NCBI GenBank assembly: GCA_016712415.1
Contig: JADJRC010000004.1
Coordinates: forward strand, 62,001-126,000
Length of the DNA stretch: 64,000 nucleotides
DNA from: Lewinellaceae bacterium
GTDB lineage: Bacteria; Bacteroidota; Bacteroidia; Chitinophagales; Saprospiraceae
Direction: 5' to 3'
The translations under genes were made by a program, and so were the position numbers. The notes beneath the pieces were generated by a model. The model was not told the origin of the DNA and did no database searches. It was given only the letters and a program-made list of their open reading frames with translations. Shown here one piece after another: positions 49,078 through 58,853 of the stretch (positions within the stretch are counted from its first letter, which is position 1; every line of letters begins with the position of its first letter).

Positions 49078-49179
49078 GATCAATAATAAAATTTGGCCCG
49101 ACAAAAGAATACAAACTACCGCTTTCGCAGGTAATCTTTTCCTAAACTTGCCCCCCGAACGCACACACCTTTCCCTACC

Positions 49180-50493
49180 ATGAATACAACTTCCGGCTCC
49201 CGCAACCCCTACCTCCTCCCTTTCGCGCTGGTCTGCAGCCTTTTTTTTCTCTGGGGCATCGCCAACAGCCTCAACGGCTCACTGATCCGCCACTTCCAGT
49301 TTGCACTCGACCTGAAACGATGGCAGGCGGGCATTGTTGACTCCGCTTTTTATTTTGGGTACTTCGTCATGGCCATTCCGGCAGGCATATTCATGCGAAA
49401 ATGGGGTTACAAGCGCGGCATTCTCGCCGGGCTGCTGCTGTATGCCTGCGGCGCACTGCTGTTTTACCCGGCGGCCGGCATCCGTGTCTATGCCTTTTTC
49501 CTGTTTGCGCTTTTTACCATCGCTTCGGGGCTGGCGTTTCTCGAAACGGCCGCCAATCTGTACGTCACGGTACTGGGCGATAAAAAAGACGCGGAATGGC
49601 GCATCAACTTTGCCCAGTCGTTCAACGGCATCAGTATCATACTGGGGCCGATCATCGGCAGCTTGTTCATTTTTTCCAAAAAGGAATACACCACAGCCAT
49701 ACTCGAAACGATGACGCCCGAGCAGATCGAGGCGGCCAGGGTACAGGAGGCGCTTTCCGTGCAGGGGCCGTACCTCGCTGTTGCGGTGATCGTAGCGGCT
49801 GTAGCCATATTATTTGCTTTTACAAAAATGCCGGAAGTGGGCCGGGAGGAAGAACTGGCCGAGGGCCGGGTGAGCATACCCGGACTGCTGGGTAAATACC
49901 GGCACCTGTCGCTGGGTGTGCTGGCCCAGTTTGCCAACGTAGGCGCCCAGGCCACGCTTTGGGGCTATTTTGTCGACTTCAAAATTGACTTTGCAAAAGA
50001 TGAACACGTCGGTTTTGTGAATACCCTGTATCGCGTAACGGAAGGCATGACGCCCGATCAGATCGCCGGATTCCACGCTTCTTTTGCCCTGGTGCTCTTT
50101 ATGGTCGGGCGGTTCCTGGGCACCTACCTCATGAGCCGAATTGAGCCCCGTGTGGTATTGTCCTGGTATTGCATCGCGTCGGTGGCGCTGGTGGCGCTTG
50201 CTTTCGCCACCGGAGGACTCACCGGCATCGTGTGCATCATGCTGACGTACTTTTGCCAGAGCATCATGTTCCCGACGATTTTTGCACTGGCCACAAAGGG
50301 TCTGCCGCCGGCGGAGAGCAAACTGGCCTCCTCACTCGTGATCATGGCCATCGTAGGCGGCGCCGTGATGCCGCCCATTGCAGGATTGCTGTCGCAGGCC
50401 GGCGGCATGAAAATGGCGCTGCTGGTACCCTTTGCGTGTTTTTCCTATGTGGTATTTTACGTGATGCGCGGCTACCGGCAATCTGCCGCATAA
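49180..50493 (+). CDS. FucP-type sugar MFS transporter
   Basis: A 12-helix major facilitator of the fucose:proton symporter family, 437 residues: FALVCSLFFLWGIANSLNGS at the N-terminus, DSAFYFGYFVMAIPAGIFMR with the family motif, LAFLETAANLYVTVLGD, and an FGxQxx-type AQFANVGAQATLWGYFVDF in the second half. The sugar cannot be told. The next gene encodes a GH130 enzyme, so uptake of the product of mannoside or other glycoside breakdown is a reasonable inference. Confidence 0.9.
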   Translation: MNTTSGSRNPYLLPFALVCSLFFLWGIANSLNGSLIRHFQFALDLKRWQAGIVDSAFYFGYFVMAIPAGIFMRKWGYKRGILAGLLLYACGALLFYPAAGIRVYAFFLFALFTIASGLAFLETAANLYVTVLGDKKDAEWRINFAQSFNGISIILGPIIGSLFIFSKKEYTTAILETMTPEQIEAARVQEALSVQGPYLAVAVIVAAVAILFAFTKMPEVGREEELAEGRVSIPGLLGKYRHLSLGVLAQFANVGAQATLWGYFVDFKIDFAKDEHVGFVNTLYRVTEGMTPDQIAGFHASFALVLFMVGRFLGTYLMSRIEPRVVLSWYCIASVALVALAFATGGLTGIVCIMLTYFCQSIMFPTIFALATKGLPPAESKLASSLVIMAIVGGAVMPPIAGLLSQAGGMKMALLVPFACFSYVVFYVMRGYRQSAA

Positions 50494-50515
50494 TTCAATA
50501 AAAACCCATCCGCCT

Positions 50516-50523
50516 TAACTTTG
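50516..50523 (+). promoter_or_regulatory. -7 box four bases before the GH130 start
   Basis: TAACTTTG is an exact TAnnTTTG match ending four bases before ATG at 50528; transcription from it would give a nearly leaderless mRNA. Confidence 0.5.
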
Positions 50524-50527
50524 CTTG

Positions 50528-51619
50528 ATGAAACACTTCCTTTTTTTCACCTGCCTGGCGCTTCTGACCGCCTGCTCCGGCGGCAAAAAAAGTCTGAACG
50601 AAGGTTCCTGGACTTTGCAGCCTTTCAAAAAAACAGATGATTACAATCCCATACTCGAACCGGACCCTGCTGCCCGGTTTTATTGTCCGATACGAAAACA
50701 AAACCTCCAATGGGAGGAAAAAGACGTATTCAACCCCACTGCCGTGATAAAAGACGGCTGGGTCTGGATGCTCTACCGCGCGGAAGACAAGGTGGGGAAA
50801 TATGCAGGCACCTCCCGCATCGGGCTGGCCAAAAGCCACGACGGGTTTGCTTTTCGCAAAAATGCAATCCCGGTGCTGTATCCGGATAACGACCCGATGA
50901 AAACCTTTGAATGGGAGGGCGGCTGCGAAGACCCGCGCGTGGTAAAACGCGACGACGGCCTCTACGTGATGATCTACACGGCCTACGACGGCCAAACGGC
51001 CCGCATGTGCCTGGCCACCTCGTCGACCCTGATGAGTTGGGAAAAACGCGGACTGGTACTGAGCGATAAAAAATACCGCGACCACTGGTCCAAATCGGGC
51101 GCTGTTGTTTGCGAACGCAAAGGCGATGATATTGTGGCGAAAAAAATCAACGGCAAGTACTACATGTACTGGGGCGACTCGGATATCTTTCTGGCCACAT
51201 CAGACGATCTGATCACCTGGACACCGGTAGAGGACAAAAAAGGCAACCTGCAGCCGGTATTGCGCCCCCGTCCCGGATATTTCGACAGCAAACTGGTAGA
51301 ACCCGGTCCTTTTGCCCTGCTCAGAAAGGAAGGTATTCTGCTCCTGTACAACAGCGCCAACGATGGCGACAAAGGCGATAAATCGCTCCCGAATATGACC
51401 TACTCTGTCGGGCAGGCGCTCTTTTCAGCGGACAAGCCGGGCAAAATGATCGCCCGGGCAAAACGCCATTTCCTGACGCCCGACCGGTCCTACGAAATCA
51501 GCGGGCAGGTGAACAACGTTTGTTTCCTCGAAGGCATGGTATGGTTTAAGGGGCGCTGGCTGTTGTACTACGGCACGGCGGATTCAAAGGTTGCAATGGC
51601 GGAGTGCGAAGGGGAGTAG
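50528..51619 (+). CDS. Glycoside hydrolase/phosphorylase family 130 lipoprotein
   Basis: ATG at 50528 opens a lipoprotein signal (FFFTCLALLTAC) with lipobox Cys at about residue 16, then a five-bladed propeller of the GH130/GH43-like type: NPTAVIKDGWVWMLYRAED, GGCEDPRVVKRDDGLYVMIY, GKYYMYWGDSDIFLATSDD and WLLYYGTADSKVAMAE. GH130 members act on beta-mannosides by phosphorolysis or hydrolysis. 363 residues. The following sequence, in the same frame directly after the TAG at 51617-51619, is part of a potassium channel (see 51620-51790). Confidence 0.82.
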   Translation: MKHFLFFTCLALLTACSGGKKSLNEGSWTLQPFKKTDDYNPILEPDPAARFYCPIRKQNLQWEEKDVFNPTAVIKDGWVWMLYRAEDKVGKYAGTSRIGLAKSHDGFAFRKNAIPVLYPDNDPMKTFEWEGGCEDPRVVKRDDGLYVMIYTAYDGQTARMCLATSSTLMSWEKRGLVLSDKKYRDHWSKSGAVVCERKGDDIVAKKINGKYYMYWGDSDIFLATSDDLITWTPVEDKKGNLQPVLRPRPGYFDSKLVEPGPFALLRKEGILLLYNSANDGDKGDKSLPNMTYSVGQALFSADKPGKMIARAKRHFLTPDRSYEISGQVNNVCFLEGMVWFKGRWLLYYGTADSKVAMAECEGE

Positions 51620-51790
51620 GCATTCAGCATCACCACTTTTACCTCGGTGGGTCTTGGCGATATTTTTCCCCACTCTTCGAGCGCCCGCATTTTCGTATCG
51701 ACGGAAGCGCTGCTTGCCTTCTGCTTCACTATCCTGATCATAGCCAACGTCATGCACCTGCGCGAGTCGCTGGGCAAGAAACGGGAGTGA
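51620..51790 (+). pseudogene. Potassium-channel pore remnant (C-terminal fragment)
   Basis: 56 codons in the same frame as the GH130 gene, right after its stop: AFSITTFTSVGLGDIFPHSS contains the selectivity-filter pattern T-x-x-x-G-x-G-D of two-helix ion channels, followed by ARIFVSTEALLAFCFTILII as an inner helix and a charged tail (MHLRESLGKKRE) before TGA. The first helix and start codon are missing and no start lies between the GH130 stop and the fragment. A deletion joined the two genes or the fragment decayed in place. Confidence 0.75.
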
Positions 51791-51814
51791 AAAAACGAAG
51801 CGCCGGAGTAAACC

Positions 51815-52354
51815 CTATTTCCCGAAAAACTGATCGTACGGATTGTCCGGCTGTTGGGAAGGGTTGGCCCTGGGTTGGCCGGTGTCCTTTTCCGGCAAGT
51901 CCGGCCGAATGATGGGCTCATCGTCTTCCACAGTGCCTTTGGGATGGCTTTCCAACTCCTCAAATTCCACAAACTCGCCGTCGGCAGGTTTGCCGTAGGA
52001 CTCCTGCGCCTTGCGCATATCCTCCATCTTATTGTATCCCAGCGCCTTCAAAAACAGGTACAGGGCAAATACAGGGAAAGCCACTACGGCAAGCGCTGCG
52101 GTAAACAGCGCACTTACGGGATTGGTTTCCAGGGTTTTCACCCAGTTTTTAAGGGTGTCGGCCACAGCCCGCCAGTTGATCAGGAGCGCCAAGGCAAACA
52201 ATACCGGTGAAGCATAGTACAACACAATAAACATCCCCTTCAGGATATAGTAGGCTGCGACCAGCCCCAGAATGCCGAAGACCAGGCAGCCTATTCCTCC
52301 CCCGCCGGAAAAGCGGGCGGCGTATCCGCCTCTTCGTGAATCAAAAATCATCAT
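51815..52354 (-). CDS. Hypothetical membrane protein with acidic tail
   Basis: ATG at 52354 gives about 179 residues with a glycine-rich start (GGYAARFSGGGGIG), hydrophobic helices (CLVFGILGLVAAYYILKGMF, SPVLFALALLINW, NPVSALFTAALAVVAFPVFA) and a long acidic/Pro-rich C-terminal tail (FEELESHPKGTVEDDEPIIR). Two-base gap from the EVE gene, so co-transcribed. Function unknown. Confidence 0.65.
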   Translation of the reverse strand: MMIFDSRRGGYAARFSGGGGIGCLVFGILGLVAAYYILKGMFIVLYYASPVLFALALLINWRAVADTLKNWVKTLETNPVSALFTAALAVVAFPVFALYLFLKALGYNKMEDMRKAQESYGKPADGEFVEFEELESHPKGTVEDDEPIIRPDLPEKDTGQPRANPSQQPDNPYDQFFGK

Positions 52355-52356
52355 GG

Positions 52357-52770
52357 TCAAAGTTTTGTATTTCCCAGCCCAAGAAGGGTGGAAAATTCGT
52401 CGAAGGTAACGGGCATTACCGACAAACGGCCGTTACGGACCAGGGCGAGCTGCTGCAGATCGGGGTGTTTTTTGATTTCTGCCAGCGAAACGGGCCGCTC
52501 GAACGGCTTTACAGGTTCCAGGTCTATAGCCGACCAATCGCCTTTTTCCGCACCAGGATCGGGGTAATGTTCTTTGGCCACCCGGGCAATGCCCACTATT
52601 TCCAGTCCGATATTCGAATGGTAATACAAACAAAGGTCACCCGCCTGCATGGCGCGCAGGTTGTTGCGCGCCTGGTAGTTGCGTACCCCGTCCCAGCGGG
52701 TACGGCCGTCTTTCTCCAGTTGTTCAAAACTATAAACGTCGGGTTCTGATTTCACAAGCCAGTATTGCAT
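52357..52770 (-). CDS. EVE (PUA-like) domain protein
   Basis: ATG at 52770 gives 137 residues with the EVE signature: MQYWLVKSEPDVYSFEQLEK, GVRNYQARNNLRAMQAGDLC and EPVKPFERPVSLAEIKKHPD. EVE proteins are thought to bind modified bases in DNA or RNA, and some act in phage defence; no restriction or defence genes are near this one, so a housekeeping role is as likely. Normal family length. Confidence 0.92.
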   Translation of the reverse strand: MQYWLVKSEPDVYSFEQLEKDGRTRWDGVRNYQARNNLRAMQAGDLCLYYHSNIGLEIVGIARVAKEHYPDPGAEKGDWSAIDLEPVKPFERPVSLAEIKKHPDLQQLALVRNGRLSVMPVTFDEFSTLLGLGNTKL

Positions 52771-52863
52771 TTTCGGACCAGTTTTTATCAAAGGATTGTC
52801 TGTTGCGTTCCAGTATTGGCGATGCAGGGTGTACACAGACGCCGGCGCGTCAGATCGGGCGCA

Positions 52864-53784
52864 TCAACCGTTTGCATCTTTCATCTTTAGCCGTGGATGG
52901 TAAAGATAAATGGTCTCCTTGAGGTACTCGGTGTCGAGATGGGTGTAAATTTCCGTGGTGGTGATGCTTTCATGCCCGAGCATGTCCTGAACGGCCTTGA
53001 GGTCGGCGCCGCCTTCTACAAGATGTGTGGCAAACGAATGCCGGAAGGTATGGGGGCTTATTTTTTTGGTGATCCCCGCTTTTTCGGCGAGTTCCCTGAT
53101 GATATAGAACACCATAACACGGGTCATGCGCGCGCCGTTGCGGTTCAGAAATACGTAGTTTTCATGGCCGGGGCGAATTTTCATCCCATTGCGCACGTGA
53201 TCCATGTACATGCCGGTATACTTTACTGCTTCCGCTCCGACAGGTACCAGCCGCTCCTTGTCGTTTTTTCCCAGCACTTTGACAAAACCCGCTGCGGCGT
53301 AAAAATTGGTGACCCTGAGGTTAATCAGTTCGCTGACACGCAGTCCGCAGGCATACAACACCTCCACCATGGCCCGGTTGCGCACGCCGAGGGGCTCTGA
53401 CAGATCGATCAGGGCAAGCATCGACTGTATCTCGTGCACGGACAAGACCTCAGGAATATGGCGGCGCAGGCGCGGGCTGTCGAGCAGTTCCGTCGGATCG
53501 TCGTCGATCATATCCTCTACCAACAAAAACTTGTAAAAAGCGCGCAATCCCGAGATCAGTCGCGCCTGGGAGCTGGCTTCCAGGCCCAGCCTGTTGATCC
53601 ACAGGATGAAGTCTGCCAGGTCCTTTTGCCGCACAGCCAGCGGCGGAACCTGCCGGTTCTCCAGTTCGAGGTAGCGGACAAAGCGCCCCACGTCGTTCAG
53701 ATACGCCTCAATGGTATTCGGACTGAACGAACGCTCAAGCAACATGTATGCGCGGAACGCGTCTAATGCATTTGGCCAGTTCAC
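52864..53784 (-). CDS. xerD: Site-specific tyrosine recombinase XerD
   Basis: XerD works with XerC at dif to resolve chromosome dimers. 306 residues from GTG at 53784. N-terminal SAM-like part (AFRAYMLLERSFSPNTIEAY), catalytic Arg in EVLYACGLRVSELINLR, Lys in LGKNDKERLVPVG, HTFRHSFATHL with the His-x-x-Arg, GHESITTTEIYTHLD with the catalytic Tyr. Length and gene type fit the housekeeping XerD, not a phage or transposon integrase. A minus-strand AACCTTTG box ends four bases before the GTG. Confidence 0.92.
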   Translation of the reverse strand: MNWPNALDAFRAYMLLERSFSPNTIEAYLNDVGRFVRYLELENRQVPPLAVRQKDLADFILWINRLGLEASSQARLISGLRAFYKFLLVEDMIDDDPTELLDSPRLRRHIPEVLSVHEIQSMLALIDLSEPLGVRNRAMVEVLYACGLRVSELINLRVTNFYAAAGFVKVLGKNDKERLVPVGAEAVKYTGMYMDHVRNGMKIRPGHENYVFLNRNGARMTRVMVFYIIRELAEKAGITKKISPHTFRHSFATHLVEGGADLKAVQDMLGHESITTTEIYTHLDTEYLKETIYLYHPRLKMKDANG

Positions 53785-53989
53785 GGCGCAAAGGTTTACA
53801 TTTCGTCCGGATGGCAGCGCAAAATCTTTACCGTTGTCGTTAAACCGAGGTTAAACATCCGCCCGAAACGCTCAGACGGACATACTTTTGGCCCGGAAAA
53901 ACGTTTATAGCCGGAGTTTGGCTGTCCAAACTCAATTGCATTACCCAAACACCGGCACTGCCCGTGGCAGTTAGCCAACCGTATCACAC

Positions 53990-55447
53990 ATGAACGCTCA
54001 GCGTATCCGCCTCATTATCGGCCTGATGACCGTCGCACTTGTCGGTATTATCTGCTTGCAGATATACTGGTTCGACTGGAATATCCGGCTGAACGAGGAG
54101 CAATTCGATAAAAACGTATATGCCGCGCTCAATCGCGTTGCGGGCAAACTGCAATTTCTGGAAACGTCTTCGGCTATAAAAGCCATGAACAGGGCGCGCG
54201 ACGAATCGGGCAATGTACGCCGGGCTTCTCAATACCTCGAAAACGGGTACGCCGCCCGTTCGCTGGAGAATATGACTTCATCCACCGGCGACGGGCAGAG
54301 TTTTGAGGATAATGTGATCATGTGGGAAACCATGAAAGTGGTGGAGTTGCTCGATTCAAAACCACTGGCCGAGCGCATCCAGCTCGACCTGCTTGCCAAA
54401 GCGGTGCAGGATGAAATATCGAGCCGGGGCATTAATGCGGCGTACCAGTACGGCGTGTATTCCAAAGCGCGCAACAGCTATGTCATCGTAAACGACCACT
54501 ATGTGGTGGAAGACAGCGGTCCGCAAATCACACACGGCGGGGCGCCCACGCTGTACAACTCGCCGTATAAGGTCTCCCTTTTTACCCAGGATATGGAGTC
54601 GCCCGGTTATTTGTCGCTGTATTTCCCCAGCCGGACCAGCCTGGTGCTCGGATCGGTGATCAAAACGCTGGTGCTTTCCATAATATTCACCGGGATCATC
54701 CTGTTCTGCTTCTGGTACACGATCCAGGTTATTTACCGCCAGAAGCAATTGTCGGAGATGAAGAACGACTTCATCAACAATATGACCCATGAGTTCAAGA
54801 CGCCGATTGCCACCATCAGCCTTGCCGCCGACAGCATCGGCAGCCCGATGATTATGAGCCATCCCGACAAGATCAAGCGCTTTGTCGACATCATTCGCCA
54901 GGAAAACCGGCGGATGAACAGCCAGGTAGAACGCGTGCTCCAGATGGCATTGATCGATAAGAAAGACTTCCAGATTAGTGTTGAAGACATGAACCTCCAC
55001 GAGGTGATCCAGCAGGCTGTAGATAATTTCAGTCTGCAGGTGGAAAAACGGAATGGCGTGCTGCACACCGATCTTCAGGCGGAGCGCCCCGTTATTGAAG
55101 GCGATGCCACCCACATTGCCAGCATCATCCACAACCTGCTCGACAACGCCAACAAATACAGTCCCGACAAGCCCGACATCACCATCGCCACGCGCGATGT
55201 ACCCAACGGCGTTGAAATAACGGTTACGGACAAGGGCGTCGGCATTGGCAAAGAGGCGCGCAAACACATCTTCGACAAGTTCTACCGCGTGCATACCGGA
55301 AATATCCACGACGTCAAAGGGTTCGGGCTCGGGTTGAGTTATGTCAAGGCTATTGTGACCGCTCACAAGGGTCTGGTAGACGTGAAAAGCGAGCCGGGAA
55401 AAGGCAGCAGTTTTACCCTGATGTTTCCGAAACACGTCGGCGCCTGA
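53990..55447 (+). CDS. Membrane sensor histidine kinase (RprX-like)
   Basis: 485 residues with helices near 8-28 (LIIGLMTVALVGIICLQIYW) and 225-245 (VLSIIFTGIILFCFWYTIQV), a periplasmic sensor region between, no HAMP obvious, then DHp motif NDFINNMTHEFKTPIATISL (His, residue ~265), N box IIHNLLDNANKYS, and GVGIGKEARKHIFDKFYRVH ... GFGLGLSYVKAIVTAHKG. Likely autophosphorylates and signals to an OmpR-type regulator such as that at 45740-46477, in the style of Bacteroides RprX. Confidence 0.9.
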   Translation: MNAQRIRLIIGLMTVALVGIICLQIYWFDWNIRLNEEQFDKNVYAALNRVAGKLQFLETSSAIKAMNRARDESGNVRRASQYLENGYAARSLENMTSSTGDGQSFEDNVIMWETMKVVELLDSKPLAERIQLDLLAKAVQDEISSRGINAAYQYGVYSKARNSYVIVNDHYVVEDSGPQITHGGAPTLYNSPYKVSLFTQDMESPGYLSLYFPSRTSLVLGSVIKTLVLSIIFTGIILFCFWYTIQVIYRQKQLSEMKNDFINNMTHEFKTPIATISLAADSIGSPMIMSHPDKIKRFVDIIRQENRRMNSQVERVLQMALIDKKDFQISVEDMNLHEVIQQAVDNFSLQVEKRNGVLHTDLQAERPVIEGDATHIASIIHNLLDNANKYSPDKPDITIATRDVPNGVEITVTDKGVGIGKEARKHIFDKFYRVHTGNIHDVKGFGLGLSYVKAIVTAHKGLVDVKSEPGKGSSFTLMFPKHVGA

Positions 55448-55527
55448 TCATTTCCCGAAGGCAAACAGGTTGATCCGGAACAGTTGATGCCCACCTGTGG
55501 CCGGCTGATGAAATACAGGCAGCCGTT

Positions 55528-58036
55528 TCAGTAAAATACCGCGTTTGCAAAAAGGACTTTCCCTTCCTCCCAGAAGCACCGGAACAGCGGGTTATCGGCA
55601 AAAAAGATAGCCTGGCCGCGGCCCATCCGCTGTACACTGGCAATGGGTGTTTTTTTCAGGTTGGGCTTGACGCGGCTGCCAATAAAGCCGTAGGACTGAA
55701 ACCCTTCTTCCAGGTAGATGGCAGCGCTGGCCTTTTCGGGCATTTGATACACGGTGTTGCTTGTTTTCAGCGAAAAATAGTAGTCGGACAAGCCGAACGC
55801 CAGCGGATGGGTATCGTCGACCTTAGCCTTGACGATAGCGCCGGGCAACTGGTCGCTGATGTTTTCCCTTTCCCGCTGCCGGTATGGCTTGGGTGCGGCG
55901 GTCGAGTCTTTTTTGGGTTCTTCTTTTATCTTCAGGTCGAAGTCGTCTTTTCCGGCAAATGCCTTGGTTGAACCTTCGAAAGTGATCAGCTTGCCGCCGT
56001 TTTTCACCCAGTCTTCCACAATTTTCAGTTGGGTGTCTGTAAGGTTGTATGAGCCGTCCGGAAAGATCAGCGTATTGAATTCTCCGAGTTTGGCCCGCGG
56101 GAGTTTGTCCAGCGAAACAGGCGTGACGGGATACCGAAGGTCTTGCTCGAAGTAGTACCAGGTGTGCCCGAAGGAGTTATCGTCCACATCGTCGCCATAT
56201 ACCACCGCTACACTGGGTTTGGCTACGGCGGTAAAAGCATCCGAGCCGAGGTCGTTGCCGTGGCCCGAGTATCCGGTAAAAACGGGGTGCAAGGCCACGT
56301 TGGCCTGAGTCGCAGCATCCATCACGATCCGGTCGAGTTCGGCAGGCGTGATATTTCGGTTGTCGGCGCGGTTGATGACATAGGCGCCGGCGGCAAATTG
56401 CTGATCGGCGATATCGAATGGTTTGGTCGCCGTGCGCACCTTAACGCCTTTTTGGAGCACCGCTCCCACGAACACAGCCTCTGCCATTGACCTGCGGTGC
56501 ACGCACCAGGCATACGGCGAGGCCGCCAGTTTGATCTCCTGGGCTTTGAATGCCTGGTATGTTTTCTTCGGCTCCAGCCGCTCCTTCAGGGCATAGGCAT
56601 CAAGCCCGTAGGCGAATGGCAATGCCCAGGCGGTGATATCGTAGGTAAGTGAATCGCTCAGGTGCGGTTCCGGCTCAAACAACACTTCCAGTAATACGGA
56701 TTTGGGCTGGTAGGCGCTGATCACGACATCGTTGGGATTGATGGACACGCTGGTTTCCCTGCCGCCGGCATAGTCGAATGCCTTCACGCCAGAGAGTCCC
56801 GCTCCTACCTTGCCGTAGCGGATATGATGGCGGTCGAGCAGCCGGCACAGCGCATTTACCTTGTTGGGATCGTTCTTTTCCCGGATTACAAATGCCTTGT
56901 ATTGTCCGGGCGGCGCGGCTGCGGCGCGGCTGTAGTAATTCCGGAAATTCTCGACGATAGTTGCCGCGTTGCGGCTGCCCATCTCGATCGTGGAAATGCT
57001 GGTGGTCAGGTGGTGCAGGATGCGGTCGTGGAGGGTGAGCGTATCGCCGTAACCATTGACGATTGCGCGCCCCGCCATGGAATGGCCTGCCTGTTCATAG
57101 GTCATGCCGATCGCGCCGCTGAACATGGGGTATGTATCGCCATAGGAAGGATAAAACAGGTCGAATGTTTCGCGGGTAAAATACAGCCAGCCGTTGTTGT
57201 CGAAATACCGGGCGTGGTTCTCGCCAATCTGCGTCTGGAATTCGCGTTGCCACGGCGTAATGTAGTCGTGCATGGGCTCTGCCGCCGGTGCGAAGTAATA
57301 GGGGTTGTCGACATACTGCTCGTGCAAATCGGCGTGCACATGGGGCATCCACTGCTGGTAAACGACGAGCCGTTGCTGCGTTTCCGCCTGTGTGGCCCAT
57401 GCCCAGTCGCGGTTGAGATCAAAATAGTAGTGGTTGCTGCGTCCGCCGGGCCAGGGTTCTCTGTGCTCCCGGCTGTCGGGGTTGGTGTTTTTGAGCAGGT
57501 TGCTGGCGCTGCGATACCAGTGCGTGTAGCGGTCGTAGCCGTCGGGGTTGAGCGAAGGATCGACAATAACGACGGTGTTCCGGAGCCATCCCTTCAGTTT
57601 TTCATCCGTCTGGCCGGCAAGTTGGTAGGCGAGCCGCATGCTGCATTCCGAGCCGGAAGGTTCGTTGCCGTGCACGCTCATGCTGAGCCAGACAATGGCC
57701 ACAGGATCAGAGGCGTCGGGTTGCCCGTCGGCCAGTCCGGCGAGGCGCAGGTTGTTCAGCCTGATCTGCTCCAGCCGTGCCAAGTTCTCCGGGGAGGCGA
57801 AAATGGCGATTTGCAGGGGGCGCGCCTCGTTCGTTTTGCCGTACTTCTCCAGCCGCATGGTTGTGGGGGCGTTGGCGGCGAGGTACTCAAAGTAGGCGTT
57901 CAGCCAATGGTGCGGGTAAATTGTTCACCCAGGTGGTGCGGCAAAAATTCGTCGGGCGACTGGAGGTATTCTGGCTGAAAACCGGGACTGTAAAAAACAG
58001 AAAAGCCGGAAGGAGAAGCGAGCGGAAAGCGTTCAT
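55528..58036 (-). CDS. Secreted M14-family zinc carboxypeptidase, two frameshifts near the N-terminus
   Basis: Reconstructed from ATG at 58036: signal peptide (MNAFRSLLLPAFLFF ... FSQ), then EYLQSPDEFLPHHLGEQFTR and HHWLNAYFEYLAANAPTTMR in the other frames, leading to the M14 peptidase (about 836 residues). Zinc motif SVHGNEPSGSECSM (HxxE) and HVHADLHEQ downstream; the catalytic Glu is expected in the C-terminal half of the domain. Single bases are missing near 57967-57974 and 57904-57913. It probably cleaves peptides at the cell surface or periplasm; the C-terminal ~400 residues are an additional domain with a GATase/beta-sandwich look. Confidence 0.82.
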
Positions 58037-58310
58037 CCGGGAGTGGTGCGTTTGTCAGTGATAAGATGGACAGCAAACTTCCGTGATTTTTCGGAAAAAA
58101 CGATTTTTTTACGCAAAAGTGTCGGACAGGTTATTTCAAACATCATAGATTGGGTTGATGGAAGTCATGGGGGCGCGACAGCGAACCGGCGAATTTTGCT
58201 ACAGAGTCCCGTGGTTATTTGGCCACGGCGATAAGCGGGATACGACGCAGGTTTTTGTAGGAGGGTAGTCGTGGTATTCAATATTCGCAAACAACATCAA
58301 ACGATCTACT

Positions 58311-58764
58311 ATGCATTATTCAGCCGAAATACTCATCAAACGCCAGCAGGTTATTGACGTGATCAACCAGTTGTTTATCCAGACCGACAACCGGAACTGG
58401 CTTATTGTGGAAAAATGCTTTGCAACCCAGGTTCAAATGGATATGAGTTCGCTGTCGGGCCGCGAACCGGAAATGCTGACCCCGCAGGAGATCACGGCGC
58501 GGTGGGAGGAAGGATTCCGCGACTTGAAGGCCATTCACCACCAGGTGGGCAACTTTGTCGTGGACGTCCATGGCGACGACCATGCCCATGCCTTCTGCTA
58601 CGGCACCGCCTTTCCATTACAAACCCCTTGATTCAGGGCGAAATACAAGGACCTTTGTAGGCTCCTACGAGTTCAACCTCGAACGGGGCATAGACGATGT
58701 GTGGCGCATCACGTCGTTCTGGTTCGACTGCAAGTTTGTGGATGGCAATGCGGACTTGATGTAA
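58311..58764 (+). CDS. NTF2-like / SnoaL-like protein, one frameshift
   Basis: About 150 residues, cytoplasmic. Helical start (ILIKRQQVIDVINQLFIQTD), MDMSSLSGREPEMLTPQEIT and AIHHQVGNFVVDVHGDDHAH, then in the other frame YEFNLERGIDDVWRITSFWF, the pattern of the SnoaL_4 type NTF2 fold. The frame changes near 58610-58613 (CYGTAFPLQTP* against FHYKPLDSGRNT) as if one base were inserted. Function unknown; such proteins may be isomerases or dehydratases or carry small ligands. Confidence 0.75.
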
Positions 58765-58853
58765 TTATTGTTCCTTAGTCCGAAAAGAAGCGTCTGGATA
58801 ATATTAAATGGAAAAACTGACCCCAAACTAATAACTGCTTATCCGTCAAAAAA

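Noticed and set aside
47989..49086. 365-codon frame antisense to kynurenine monooxygenase
   Set aside because: Antisense shadow of a conserved enzyme.
52864..53784. Phage or transposon integrase
   Set aside because: Sequence, length and solitary context fit housekeeping XerD; no attachment repeats or phage genes nearby.
56824..57978. 384-codon frame antisense to the M14 peptidase
   Set aside because: Antisense shadow; the sense strand has zinc-site motifs.
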